The notes under the pieces: generated by a model
What the model saw: only the letters and a program-made list of their open reading frames with translations
Told to the model about the DNA's origin: nothing
Databases searched by the model: none
NCBI GenBank assembly: GCA_043825615.1
Contig: JBDRRS010000008.1
Coordinates: forward strand, 1 to 64,000
Origin: JBDRMV01 sp043825615
GTDB lineage: Bacteria; CG03
Reading direction: 5' to 3'
Length of the DNA: 64,000 nt
Shown here: positions 56,225 through 64,000 of the stretch, piece after piece
How positions within the stretch are numbered: position 1 is the first letter of the stretch
Layout: each line of letters begins with the position of its first letter
Program-made: the position numbers and the translations under genes

Positions 56225-59200
56225 ATGAAAGGGAAAATTATCAGGATTGCGGGGCCTCTCGTTCAGGCTGTGGATTTAGCCGGGGTCAAAATGTACGAGG
56301 TTGTCCATGTCGGGAAGCAGGGTTTAATCGGCGAGGTGATAGAAATTCAGAATGAAGTCGTTTCAATACAGGTGTATGAGGAAACAGGGGGCATTGTTCC
56401 GGGCGAACCCGTTTCCGCGACGGGCAGCCCTCTTTCAATTGAACTCGGCCCGGGGCTTATAAAGGCGATTTACGACGGAATTCAGCGGCCTCTTGATGTT
56501 GTCAGGGGAAAAATGGGGGATTACATTCTGCGCGGGGTGAAGATACCCGGACTGGACAGAAACAAAAAGTGGCATTTTACTCCCCTCGCGAAAAACGGGG
56601 ACGAACTCGGCGAATTTTCCATTATCGGAGAAGTTCAGGAAACGCCCGCCGTAAAAACCAGAATTATGGTTCCGCCGGGGATTTCAGGCTGTCTCGCCGG
56701 GATTAAAGAAGGGGATTTTAAGGTTACGGATGCAATCTGCAAAGTTGGCGGCAAGGAAGTTAAGATGGCTTTTGACTGGCCGGTCAGGACGCCGCTTCCG
56801 TGTTCCGGAAAAATTCAGCCGACCACCCCTCTTATAACGGGGACGAGGGTTATAGATACTTTTTTTCCTGTCGCCAAAGGCGGCACCGCCTGTATCCCGG
56901 GTCCCTTCGGGAGCGGCAAATGTGTTTCTTCCGACACTCCCGTATTGCTTGGTAACGGGGAAATTTTGCCGATAAAAGTTCTTTATGAAAAATTCAAAAA
57001 AAAGGGAAGGCAGGTTCTCGCTCAAAATGAGAATTATACAATACTTTCAGAACCTCTTTTTGTTTACGGCTGGGAAAACGGTAAAATCGGGAAATTCAGG
57101 GTTCGTGCGGTTTACAAGGGGAAATCGGACTCATTGATTAAGATTCAAACTCGTTCGGGAAGAAAACTTAATGTGACTCCCGCTCATAAACTTTTTGCTT
57201 TTTCCGATTTGAAAGAAGTGAGAGAAGAAGCGCAGAAATTGAAAAAAAGCGATTATTTAATAATGCCGAGAGCATTACCGCAGCGGGAAGAAAATCTTAT
57301 GAAACTACCGTGGCAGGAAATTTTTGCCTCATGCAGGGTCACAGAAAAAGAAATTTTAAAGGACTTCCGCGTGACTCTCGTCGAAATGGAAACCAGGTTC
57401 GGAACATTAAAGAAAGTTGCCGCCATGTTAAATCTGAGCTACGATTGTTTAGTCGGATACAAAATCGGGCGTAATCTGCCGCCGCTTAAGGTTGTTTTTC
57501 TTATTTATAAACTTGCCCGGAAAAAAGTTCCGCCTGTTTCGTACTTAAAAGGCGAAACAAGTTCTTTTCACGCGCGTATCCCCAAAAAATTAGATTCAAA
57601 ACTTGCTCTTTTTCTTGGTCTTATCAGCGGCGATGGTCAGGTTAAAGGCAGGAGCGTCAGATTTTATAATAACGATTTTGAGATGCAGGAACTTTTTGGG
57701 TCCCTTGTAAAAGAGATTTTCGCTCTAAAAGTGAAAAAACATCAAATGAAAACGGTCGGCGTTTCAATCGTGGAAAGTCCCGTGATCAAAGAACTCCTTG
57801 TGTATTTCAAATTTCCCGAATATAAAAAATCAAAGAAAGTGGGATTGCCGAAAGGTCTTTTAATGAGCGGCAGGAAAGTTTCGGCAAAATTTCTGGGCGC
57901 TTATTTTATCTGTGACGGATATTTTAACGGGAAAAAGGGCGAAATAGAACTGGCTACTTCCAGCCCGTGTTTGTTCAGGGATTTGGGATATCTCCTGCTT
58001 TCACTCGGTATCGGCGCAAGTTTTAGAGAAAGGCGGTCGGCAGATAAATATCAAAGCTGGAGAATTTTTATCCGCGGCAGAAAGGAAATAGAGAAGTTTT
58101 ACAAAATGGCTTTTGTAGGTGCGGCTAAATTTCAAAAGATAAGGGACTATTTGAATGAGGAAAGAGCGACTTATAATTCATGGGACATAGTCCCGTTGAG
58201 CGGAAAATTCGTCGATGGAATTTATCAGGATGCGGGACGCCCATATGCAGAATGGAAAAACAAGGGGATTGAAATTTCTAATTACCTTTCAGGGGAGCAT
58301 ATGGGGATAGAAATATTTAAAAAATTTGCGGATGTTTCAGGGGAAGAAAGTTTGCAGAAATTTGCCCGGAATCATCTTTCTTCCGTTTTTGTTGACCGCA
58401 TTGAAAAAATTGAACGGATAAAAAACGGGGCTTCCGAGGTTTACGATATAGAGGTTGAAAGAGCTCACAATTTTATTGGCGGGGAAGTTCCAACTTTCTT
58501 TTCAAACACAGTGGTTTTACATCAATTAGCCAAATGGTCCGACGCGGACGTGATTGTTTACGTCGGCTGCGGCGAACGCGGGAACGAGATGACGGACGTT
58601 CTTACGGAGTTTCCCGAACTGATTGACCCCCGCTCGAACAGACCTCTGCTTGAAAGAACGGTCCTTATAGCAAATACTTCCAATATGCCCGTTGCCGCCA
58701 GGGAAGCGTCGGTTTACACGGGAATCACCATTGCGGAATTTTTCAGGAATATGGGTTTTGACGTTGCGGTGATGGCGGATTCCACGTCCCGCTGGGCGGA
58801 GGCGCTGAGGGAAATGTCGGGCCGGCTGGAAGAAATGCCCGGCGAGGAGGGCTACCCGGCGTATCTGACATCCCGGATTGCGGGTTTTTACGAGCGAAGC
58901 GGAGTCGTTTCCGTCGGAGATCCCCCGAGAAACGGTTCCGTTTCGATTATCGGCGCGGTCTCGCCTCCCGGGGGGGACCTGTCCGACCCTGTCGTTCAGG
59001 CGACCTTGAGAATGGTTAAGGTTTTCTGGGCGCTGGAGGACAAACTCGCTTATCAGAGACATTTTCCGGCAATCAACTGGCTGAACTCTTATTCGCTTTA
59101 CATAGACGACATAAAGGACTATTACGATAAGGAGAACGTAAGAGATTTTCTGTCAACACGGAATGAAGCGCTGAAGGTTCTGCAGGAAGAGGCCGACCTT

Positions 59201-59548
59201 CAGGAAATTGTGCGGCTTGTGGGCGTCGAGGCGCTTTCGGATGAAGACCGCCTGATTCTGGATACCGCCAAAATTCTCAGGGAGGATTTTCTTCACCAGC
59301 ACGCTTTTGACCCGCAGGACTCTTATACCACGCTGAAAAAACAGTATAAAATGCTTTCCGTGATAATGCTCTATTTCCGTCTTGCAAAACAGGCGGTGGA
59401 GAAAAACGCGCTCATAAAGAAAATTATAGATATCCCGTCCAAAAGCATGATTGCGAGAATGAAGTATATGGATATCAAAAAATTGGATGAGGTCGAGAAA
59501 GCTCTGAAAGATGATTTAAGCGGTCTAAGGAAAGTAGATTCAATATAG
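56225..59548 (+). CDS. ntpA: V-type ATPase catalytic subunit A with P-loop intein
   Basis: The precursor is 1107 residues. Residues 1-232 and 762-1107 are the extein, together 578 residues, the normal size of subunit A. The N-extein ends GPFGSGK and the C-extein begins TVVLHQLAKWSDADV, so the P-loop GPFGSGKT is cut between Lys and Thr. The mature enzyme also has YVGCGERGNEM, ADSTSRWAEALREMSG and EGYPAYLTSR. Without splicing the nucleotide site cannot form. The ATG follows AACGAGGTGA. Adjacent genes are F upstream and, after an unrelated insertion, B. Confidence 0.96.
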   Translation: MKGKIIRIAGPLVQAVDLAGVKMYEVVHVGKQGLIGEVIEIQNEVVSIQVYEETGGIVPGEPVSATGSPLSIELGPGLIKAIYDGIQRPLDVVRGKMGDYILRGVKIPGLDRNKKWHFTPLAKNGDELGEFSIIGEVQETPAVKTRIMVPPGISGCLAGIKEGDFKVTDAICKVGGKEVKMAFDWPVRTPLPCSGKIQPTTPLITGTRVIDTFFPVAKGGTACIPGPFGSGKCVSSDTPVLLGNGEILPIKVLYEKFKKKGRQVLAQNENYTILSEPLFVYGWENGKIGKFRVRAVYKGKSDSLIKIQTRSGRKLNVTPAHKLFAFSDLKEVREEAQKLKKSDYLIMPRALPQREENLMKLPWQEIFASCRVTEKEILKDFRVTLVEMETRFGTLKKVAAMLNLSYDCLVGYKIGRNLPPLKVVFLIYKLARKKVPPVSYLKGETSSFHARIPKKLDSKLALFLGLISGDGQVKGRSVRFYNNDFEMQELFGSLVKEIFALKVKKHQMKTVGVSIVESPVIKELLVYFKFPEYKKSKKVGLPKGLLMSGRKVSAKFLGAYFICDGYFNGKKGEIELATSSPCLFRDLGYLLLSLGIGASFRERRSADKYQSWRIFIRGRKEIEKFYKMAFVGAAKFQKIRDYLNEERATYNSWDIVPLSGKFVDGIYQDAGRPYAEWKNKGIEISNYLSGEHMGIEIFKKFADVSGEESLQKFARNHLSSVFVDRIEKIERIKNGASEVYDIEVERAHNFIGGEVPTFFSNTVVLHQLAKWSDADVIVYVGCGERGNEMTDVLTEFPELIDPRSNRPLLERTVLIANTSNMPVAAREASVYTGITIAEFFRNMGFDVAVMADSTSRWAEALREMSGRLEEMPGEEGYPAYLTSRIAGFYERSGVVSVGDPPRNGSVSIIGAVSPPGGDLSDPVVQATLRMVKVFWALEDKLAYQRHFPAINWLNSYSLYIDDIKDYYDKENVRDFLSTRNEALKVLQEEADLQEIVRLVGVEALSDEDRLILDTAKILREDFLHQHAFDPQDSYTTLKKQYKMLSVIMLYFRLAKQAVEKNALIKKIIDIPSKSMIARMKYMDIKKLDEVEKALKDDLSGLRKVDSI
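56921..58507 (+). other. LAGLIDADG intein in subunit A (529 residues)
   Basis: The intein begins with Cys (CVSSDTPVLLGNGEI, block A), has the block B TPAHKLF motif, and ends VYDIEVERAHNFIGG ... PTFFSN before Thr+1 of the extein. The penultimate residue is Ser where most inteins have His. The central part has an HTH-like segment (KKVAAMLNLSYDCLVG) and two LAGLIDADG-type motifs (LGLISGDGQV and LGAYFICDGYF), so a homing endonuclease is present. The insertion point is the one used by archaeal A-ATPase (VMA-b site) inteins, not the yeast VMA1 site. Confidence 0.93.
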
Positions 59549-59658
59549 GTAAAGAGTTATTTGGAATTATTGGAAAATATGAGTAAACTACGGGCAAAAT
59601 CAGTGTATCACTGTAAGGTGTGTAGGACAGGTAGTTTTTTTTGGCGAAATTTTAGAAT

Positions 59659-61665
59659 GTGAATAAAGAAAACAAGAGACAAAAAATCTACGAGAAAAAC
59701 TGGTTCGCAATCGGGCTGATAGTTCTGGTTTCGATAGGTATTTATCATAATTCGCTAAATGCGCCATTTGTATTTGACGATATACCGAAAATAGTTGAAA
59801 ATCCCGATATAAAACAATTAAGTAATATTAAGACAAAACTTATTTATCCGTATAGCAAATATAAAACTTTCACTAGAAATGACCCTTCACGCCCTTTAAC
59901 ATATTTAACTTTCACATTAAATTACCATTTTGGGAAGCTAAATACTTTTGGCTATCATTTGTTTAATCTTCTTCTGCATATATTTAACTCAATCCTAATA
60001 TTTTTTCTGACAAAAAAAATAATTTTATATACGTACAAAAAAGATTTTGTTTTATTTGCTGCCGTTGTATCTCTATTTTTTGCAGTGCATCCGATAAATA
60101 CAAATGTGGTGAGTTATATTTTCGCCCGTTCAGGAGGATTAGCAACATTCTTTTATTTTTTAGCACTGCTGGTTTTTATAAAAACTTTTGAGAAAAACAG
60201 AAATCTATATGCTTTCTCTTTACTATTTTTTATATTGTCATTGCTTTCAAAACCAATAGCAGTTACATTTCCAGTAATTGTTTTAGTTTTTGATTATATA
60301 TTTCTGAGCGACTTTAAAAAATCAAAAGTTATTGAAAAAATATATTACCATATACCCTTTTGGATTTTATTGGCCGGTTATTTATTATTCAGATACTTTT
60401 ATCTTGGGGGAATCGGTGACATAGAGGTAAAATATACATGGCCTATATACTCTTATTTTATTACCCAGCCTTATGTGGTATTAAAATATTTGAAATTGCT
60501 GCTCATTCCAGTGGGTGTTTGCATCGACAGGGGTGCGATGTCACCGTCAGGCACCATATTTGACCCTAAAATATTAATATCGATTCTTTTAATTACAGGA
60601 ATATTTCTGTTAGTTTGGAGAATATCTCGAAAAAAAACCGATATATCAAAAATAATATTATTCTTTACAGCGTGGTTTTTTATTACTTTGTCTCCTACAT
60701 CAAGTATTTTTCCTACCACTATTCTCATGGATGATAAACGATTATACCTTTCCGGATTTGGTTTTTACTTTATGGTTGTTTTTATATATTTTTTAATTTT
60801 TAAAATAAAACCTTTTGTGAGCCAAAGGATGCCCCTAAAATATTCTCTATTTTCTACCGGGGCAAAATGGGGTTTATTTTGTCTTTTAGCTATTCATATT
60901 TCCTTACTGGGTATAATTACATTCAGAAGAAACAATCTTTATCAAAACCCTATTTTATTGTGGCAGGATGTTATTTCTAAGTATCCTGATAATTATAAAG
61001 CGCACTGTAATATTGGTTTTTTATATTATATTGGGAAGGAATATGATAAAGCGCTCCAAAAATATCAAAAAGTCATTGAACTAAATCCAAATCACCCGGA
61101 AGTGCACTATAATCTTGGCAATTTATATTCTGATAAAAGAGACTATAACAAAGCGCTCCAAGAATATCAAAAAGCCATTGAACTAAATCCAAGGTATACG
61201 GAAGCTCACTATAATCTCGGCAATTTATATTATGGCAAAGAATATTACAATGGAGCATTTCAAGAATATCAAAAAGCCATTGAAATAAATCCGAAATATG
61301 CTGAAGCGCACTATAATCTTGGTAATTTATATTATGATAAAAGAAACTATAGCAAAGCAATTCAAGAATATCAAAAAGCCATTGAACTAAACCCAAAATA
61401 TATGGAAGCTCATAATAACCTTGGTATTTTATACTCTATGCAAGGAGACTATAACAAAGCGGTTCAAGAATATCAAAAAACTATAGAAATAAATCCGAAA
61501 TATGCTGAAGCGCACTACAATCTTGGTAGTTTATACCATATTTATAAAGATTATAAGAGAGCATTACAGGAACTTGAAACTGCTTTAAAGCTAAACCCGA
61601 ATGATAAAACGACAAAAAATAAAATAAAAAGGGTTAAAGAAATATTGAATGATTTGCATAATTAA
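59659..61665 (+). CDS. Polytopic membrane protein with C-terminal TPR array (TMTC/DUF1736-like)
   Basis: The protein is 668 residues. The first 440 contain about ten or eleven transmembrane helices with an early periplasmic acidic motif (APFVFDDIPKIVEN) and LSKPIAVTFPVIVL, resembling the GT-C/TMTC group that uses lipid-linked sugars. Residues 440-668 are six or seven TPR units of 34 residues (YDKALQKYQKVIELNPNHPE and relatives). The DNA is conspicuously AT-rich compared with the flanking ATPase genes and the GTG start lacks a Shine-Dalgarno. It breaks the ATPase gene order between A and B and looks like a later arrival. Glycosyltransferase function is inferred. Confidence 0.85.
   Translation: MNKENKRQKIYEKNWFAIGLIVLVSIGIYHNSLNAPFVFDDIPKIVENPDIKQLSNIKTKLIYPYSKYKTFTRNDPSRPLTYLTFTLNYHFGKLNTFGYHLFNLLLHIFNSILIFFLTKKIILYTYKKDFVLFAAVVSLFFAVHPINTNVVSYIFARSGGLATFFYFLALLVFIKTFEKNRNLYAFSLLFFILSLLSKPIAVTFPVIVLVFDYIFLSDFKKSKVIEKIYYHIPFWILLAGYLLFRYFYLGGIGDIEVKYTWPIYSYFITQPYVVLKYLKLLLIPVGVCIDRGAMSPSGTIFDPKILISILLITGIFLLVWRISRKKTDISKIILFFTAWFFITLSPTSSIFPTTILMDDKRLYLSGFGFYFMVVFIYFLIFKIKPFVSQRMPLKYSLFSTGAKWGLFCLLAIHISLLGIITFRRNNLYQNPILLWQDVISKYPDNYKAHCNIGFLYYIGKEYDKALQKYQKVIELNPNHPEVHYNLGNLYSDKRDYNKALQEYQKAIELNPRYTEAHYNLGNLYYGKEYYNGAFQEYQKAIEINPKYAEAHYNLGNLYYDKRNYSKAIQEYQKAIELNPKYMEAHNNLGILYSMQGDYNKAVQEYQKTIEINPKYAEAHYNLGSLYHIYKDYKRALQELETALKLNPNDKTTKNKIKRVKEILNDLHN
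61010..61615 (+). repeat. Tandem 102-bp TPR-coding repeats
   Basis: The segment CAAGAATATCAAAAAGCCAT and its neighbours recur every 102 bp (34 codons), for example near 61159, 61261, 61363 and 61465. High nucleotide similarity between units indicates recent amplification. Confidence 0.85.
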
Positions 61666-61716
61666 AAAGTTAGTGATACGTTGCTAAATTAAGGAGAGTT
61701 AACAATAGAGTTAACA

Positions 61717-62427
61717 ATGATGAGAAAGATTATTGCAGTGTTATTGATTATTGGTTATTTGACTTCCAACTTTTGTTTTGCTGATTGGAGGGGAGTAATG
61801 AATGGCGGCGACCCCATAGATCCAGGTATACCTGGATATGGATATGTTCGTACTATTACTTTCGATTCTGAGAATAATGCTATCCTCATTTATGCTTATA
61901 CTCATACTCCTGAGTATGGAGGTCAACCAAAAGAACTTTATGCCAGCCGCTGGAATGGGACAAGTTGGTCGGTGATGAACAACGGCAATCCTATTGATAT
62001 GGGCGCACAAACAACTGTCGTAAATTTCGGTCTGACAATAAGAAATCTCGGCCCGAAGATGAAGTTTATTGACGAGAAGTACGCATTGCCTTTAAGCATA
62101 ACGGCAGGCGGGGCATATAGTTTGATAGGAGCATTTAATTTAGCAATGGATCTGACTTATGAACCGGTTGATAAAAAAAGAACAATCTGTTTTGGAACGG
62201 AGTTCTTCCCGATGCAGTTCTTTGCTTTGAGGGCGGGATATTTGTTCCAGGCAATTGAGGCGCTTTATAACTCCGACAGTAATTTGCCAAGCAGTAAAAT
62301 CGCGGGGCAGCATGGTCTGGGCGGAGGAATAGGGATAAAGGTATTAGGTTATAATCTGGATTACGCCTTTGTTCCGTATTTCGAACTCGGCACTACCCAG
62401 AGAGTTAGCTTTTCTGCGAAATTTTAA
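61717..62427 (+). CDS. Chimeric gene: secreted repeat-protein start joined to PorV-like barrel end
   Basis: The protein is 236 residues. Residues 1-100 are a signal peptide (IIAVLLIIGYLTSNFCFA) plus one copy and the start of a second copy of a beta-rich unit (WRGVMNGGDPIDPG ... ASRWNGTSWSVMNNGNPIDMG). From about residue 103 the sequence becomes the last third of a PorV/UPF0164-type outer-membrane barrel (NFGLTIRNLGPKMKF, ending VSFSAKF). The join at about base 62020 coincides with a rise in GC. The gene looks like a deletion fusion of two unrelated genes. A 12-bp tandem repeat (61695-61706 and 61707-61718) sits at the start. Confidence 0.7.
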   Translation: MMRKIIAVLLIIGYLTSNFCFADWRGVMNGGDPIDPGIPGYGYVRTITFDSENNAILIYAYTHTPEYGGQPKELYASRWNGTSWSVMNNGNPIDMGAQTTVVNFGLTIRNLGPKMKFIDEKYALPLSITAGGAYSLIGAFNLAMDLTYEPVDKKRTICFGTEFFPMQFFALRAGYLFQAIEALYNSDSNLPSSKIAGQHGLGGGIGIKVLGYNLDYAFVPYFELGTTQRVSFSAKF

Positions 62428-62432
62428 TACAA

Positions 62433-62460
62433 TTTAAGGAAATAATGTCATTTCCTTAAA
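62433..62460 (+). other. Perfect 11-bp inverted repeat before the ATPase B gene
   Basis: TTTAAGGAAAT (62433-62443) and ATTTCCTTAAA (62450-62460) are exact reverse complements around a 6-nt loop. The right arm is followed at once by the AGGAG of the B subunit, not by T residues. It may be the boundary of the insertion, an mRNA end-protector or a translation switch. Confidence 0.6.
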
Positions 62461-62471
62461 AGGAGAAAACA

Positions 62472-63836
62472 ATGAAGGAATATAAAAGCATAAGGAGCGT
62501 TCAGGGGCCGCTCATCAGGGTATGGGATATTGAAAATGTGGGCTATTCCGAAGTCGCTTCCGTCCGGCTCAGGGACGGCCGCAAGCGCATGGGTAAGGTT
62601 CTTGATGTTTCGCGGGAAAGCGCGCTGGTTCAGCTTTTTGAAGGGACGGAGGGAATTGACGTTGAAGGCGCGGGCGTTTCTTTTTTGGGGAAGACGCTGC
62701 ATTTCGGCGTTTCCGAGGAAATGCTCGGCAGGGTTTTTGACGGTGTCGGCCGCCCGATAGACGGCGGCGGAGATGTGATTGCGGAGAAGCAGCTGGATAT
62801 AGACGGCGCTCCGTTAAATCCTTACGCGAGGGCGTATCCCGAGGAATTTATACAAACCGGCGTTTCCGCCATCGATGCCATGACAACGCTTGTCAGGGGG
62901 CAGAAACTCCCGATTTTTTCCGGCTCCGGTCTCCCACACAACGAGCTTGCCGCTCAGATAGCGAGGCAGGCGTGTGTCGTCGGCAGGGAAGAAAAATTCT
63001 CAGTCGTTTTCGCCGCGATGGGTATCACTTTTGAGGAAGCGCAGTTTTTTCAGAAAGACCTCGCAAGGACCGGCGCGCTTGAACGGAGCGTTCTTTTTAT
63101 AAATCTGGCGGATGACCCCGCTATTGAAAGAATTGCGACACCGCGCGTGGCTCTGACAGCGGCGGAATATCTTGCTTTTGAAAAAGACCATCACGTTCTC
63201 GTTATTCTGACGGATATGACGAACTACTGCGACGCCCTTCGGGAAATTTCCGCAGCGAGAAAGGAAATTCCCGGACGCCGCGGTTACCCGGGTTATATGT
63301 ACACCGACCTCGCCACTGTTTATGAAAGAGCCGGAAGAGTTAAGGGGAAAAAGGGTTCCATAACGCAGATTCCGATTCTTACAATGCCGGAGGACGACAA
63401 AACCCATCCGATTCCGGATTTGACGGGCTACATTACGGAGGGACAGGTGATTCTTTCAAGAGCGCTGAACAGGAAAGGGATTTACCCGCCGATAGACGTT
63501 CTTCCGTCCCTTTCGCGGTTAAAGGAAAAGGGAATAGGGGAAGGCAAAACCCGCGCCGACCACGGCAACGTTACGGCGCAGCTTTTTGCCTGTTACGCCC
63601 GCGGGAAGGAGGCGAAGGAACTTGCGCTGATACTGGGGGAAGCATCTCTGACGGAAGAGGATGGCCGCTTTGTAAGGTTTGCGGACGAGTTTGAATTGAA
63701 ATTTGTAAAACAGTCGATTTTTGAGTCCAGGACCCTGCAAGAGACGCTTGACATAGGATGGGAACTTCTTAAAGCAATTCCCCGAAAAGAACTGAAGCGG
63801 GTCAAGGACGAAGAAATCGAGAAATATATGAAATGA
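62472..63836 (+). CDS. ntpB: V-type ATPase subunit B
   Basis: The 454-residue non-catalytic nucleotide-binding subunit has no P-loop (IFSGSGLPHNELAAQIARQA in its place, as expected), plus ARKEIPGRRGYPGYMYTDL, LTGYITEGQVILSRALN and YPPIDVLPSLSRL. Length is normal. The Shine-Dalgarno AGGAG is directly after the inverted repeat, and the stop overlaps subunit D (ATGA). No intein is present in this subunit. Confidence 0.97.
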   Translation: MKEYKSIRSVQGPLIRVWDIENVGYSEVASVRLRDGRKRMGKVLDVSRESALVQLFEGTEGIDVEGAGVSFLGKTLHFGVSEEMLGRVFDGVGRPIDGGGDVIAEKQLDIDGAPLNPYARAYPEEFIQTGVSAIDAMTTLVRGQKLPIFSGSGLPHNELAAQIARQACVVGREEKFSVVFAAMGITFEEAQFFQKDLARTGALERSVLFINLADDPAIERIATPRVALTAAEYLAFEKDHHVLVILTDMTNYCDALREISAARKEIPGRRGYPGYMYTDLATVYERAGRVKGKKGSITQIPILTMPEDDKTHPIPDLTGYITEGQVILSRALNRKGIYPPIDVLPSLSRLKEKGIGEGKTRADHGNVTAQLFACYARGKEAKELALILGEASLTEEDGRFVRFADEFELKFVKQSIFESRTLQETLDIGWELLKAIPRKELKRVKDEEIEKYMK

Positions 63837-64000
63837 GAATTAACGTAAATCCGACGAGAATGGAAATGCAGCGGCTGAAGAAGTCGCTTGCTTTGGCCAG
63901 GCGCGGCTGGAAACTCCTCAAGGACAAGCAGGATGAATTGATGCGCATTTTTCTTGAAAAGAAAGACGAATTTTTTAAAAAGTATCATGAAGTCACCGGT
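63833..64000 (+). CDS. ntpD: V-type ATPase subunit D (3'-partial)
   Basis: The visible 56 residues (RINVNPTRMEMQRLKKSLAL, then ARRGWKLLKDKQDELMRIF) are the conserved start of the central-shaft subunit D, a long antiparallel coiled coil that turns inside the A3B3 head. The gene runs beyond the window end. Overlap with B is 4 nt. Confidence 0.93.
   Translation, partial: MRINVNPTRMEMQRLKKSLALARRGWKLLKDKQDELMRIFLEKKDEFFKKYHEVTG

Noticed and set aside
61010..61615. Regular 102-bp repeats considered as a CRISPR array
   Set aside because: The period equals 34 codons, the units translate as TPR motifs in one frame, and there are no short repeats with unique spacers.
52146..64000. Reading the ATPase as an F-type enzyme
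   Set aside because: Subunit A size and motifs, the 16-kDa two-hairpin proteolipid, subunit I and the gene order are all V/A-type.

Overview
The window is a densely packed bacterial chromosome segment in which every gene I can support lies on the + strand, with very short intergenic gaps and many 4-nt ATGA/GTGA overlaps. The gene mix points to an uncultivated candidate-phylum bacterium. It combines giant secreted Ig-like/Kelch proteins ending in YPNP-type (FlgD-like/T9SS-like) C-terminal domains, PorV-like barrel proteins, a V-type ATPase, a bacterial microcompartment (BMC), a hexulose-phosphate synthase/RraA fusion and many hybrid sensor kinases. The flavour is that of Omnitrophota/Elusimicrobiota-type lineages, but I cannot assign a phylum from this window alone.

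Layout. (1) 1-12004: the 3' part of a giant repetitive secreted protein. (2) 12114-17104: comM-like ATPase, hflX, der, plsY and yjbQ. (3) 17080-17297: a small insertion of repeat DNA bracketed by a 23-bp direct repeat. (4) 17286-27355: HPS-RraA fusion, sugar-nucleotide epimerase, tyrS, a DUF5665 protein, greA, an M23 peptidase, an ABC exporter, a DUF368 lipid flippase, an amidohydrolase and an AEC permease, followed by tRNA-Pro and a Nudix hydrolase. (5) 28086-39814: a signalling island with a HTH-receiver protein, three sensor kinases, a broken transposase start, a 1330-aa Kelch/FN3 secreted protein and a lone receiver. (6) 39822-42439: a PorV-like barrel/TPR protein and a membrane-anchored coiled-coil protein.

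(7) 42565-52153: a BMC locus of the sugar-phosphate type, with signature enzymes DeoC and two RpiB paralogues plus triosephosphate isomerase. It also encodes a CoA-acylating aldehyde dehydrogenase, PduL, PduS, three BMC-H, one BMC-T, three BMC-P and a PPC-domain protein. The inferred chemistry is deoxyribose-5-phosphate to acetaldehyde plus glyceraldehyde-3-phosphate. Acetaldehyde then goes to acetyl-CoA and acetyl-phosphate, PduS handles the electrons, and TIM takes the triose phosphate. TIM carries an N-terminal module resembling the start of EutQ/EutT, and the last gene of the locus encodes a small protein with the same module.

(8) 52146-64000: a V-type ATPase operon (G/H-I-K-E-C-F-A-B-D) that overlaps the last BMC gene by 8 nt, so the two systems are probably co-transcribed. 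Its A subunit is split in the P-loop by a 529-aa LAGLIDADG intein. The proteolipid carries residues of the Na+-type ring. An AT-rich insertion with a TPR membrane protein and a chimeric gene separates subunits A and B. Subunit D runs off the window end.

I saw no rRNA, CRISPR array, intact IS element or phage. No gene-free stretch exceeds 300 nt.
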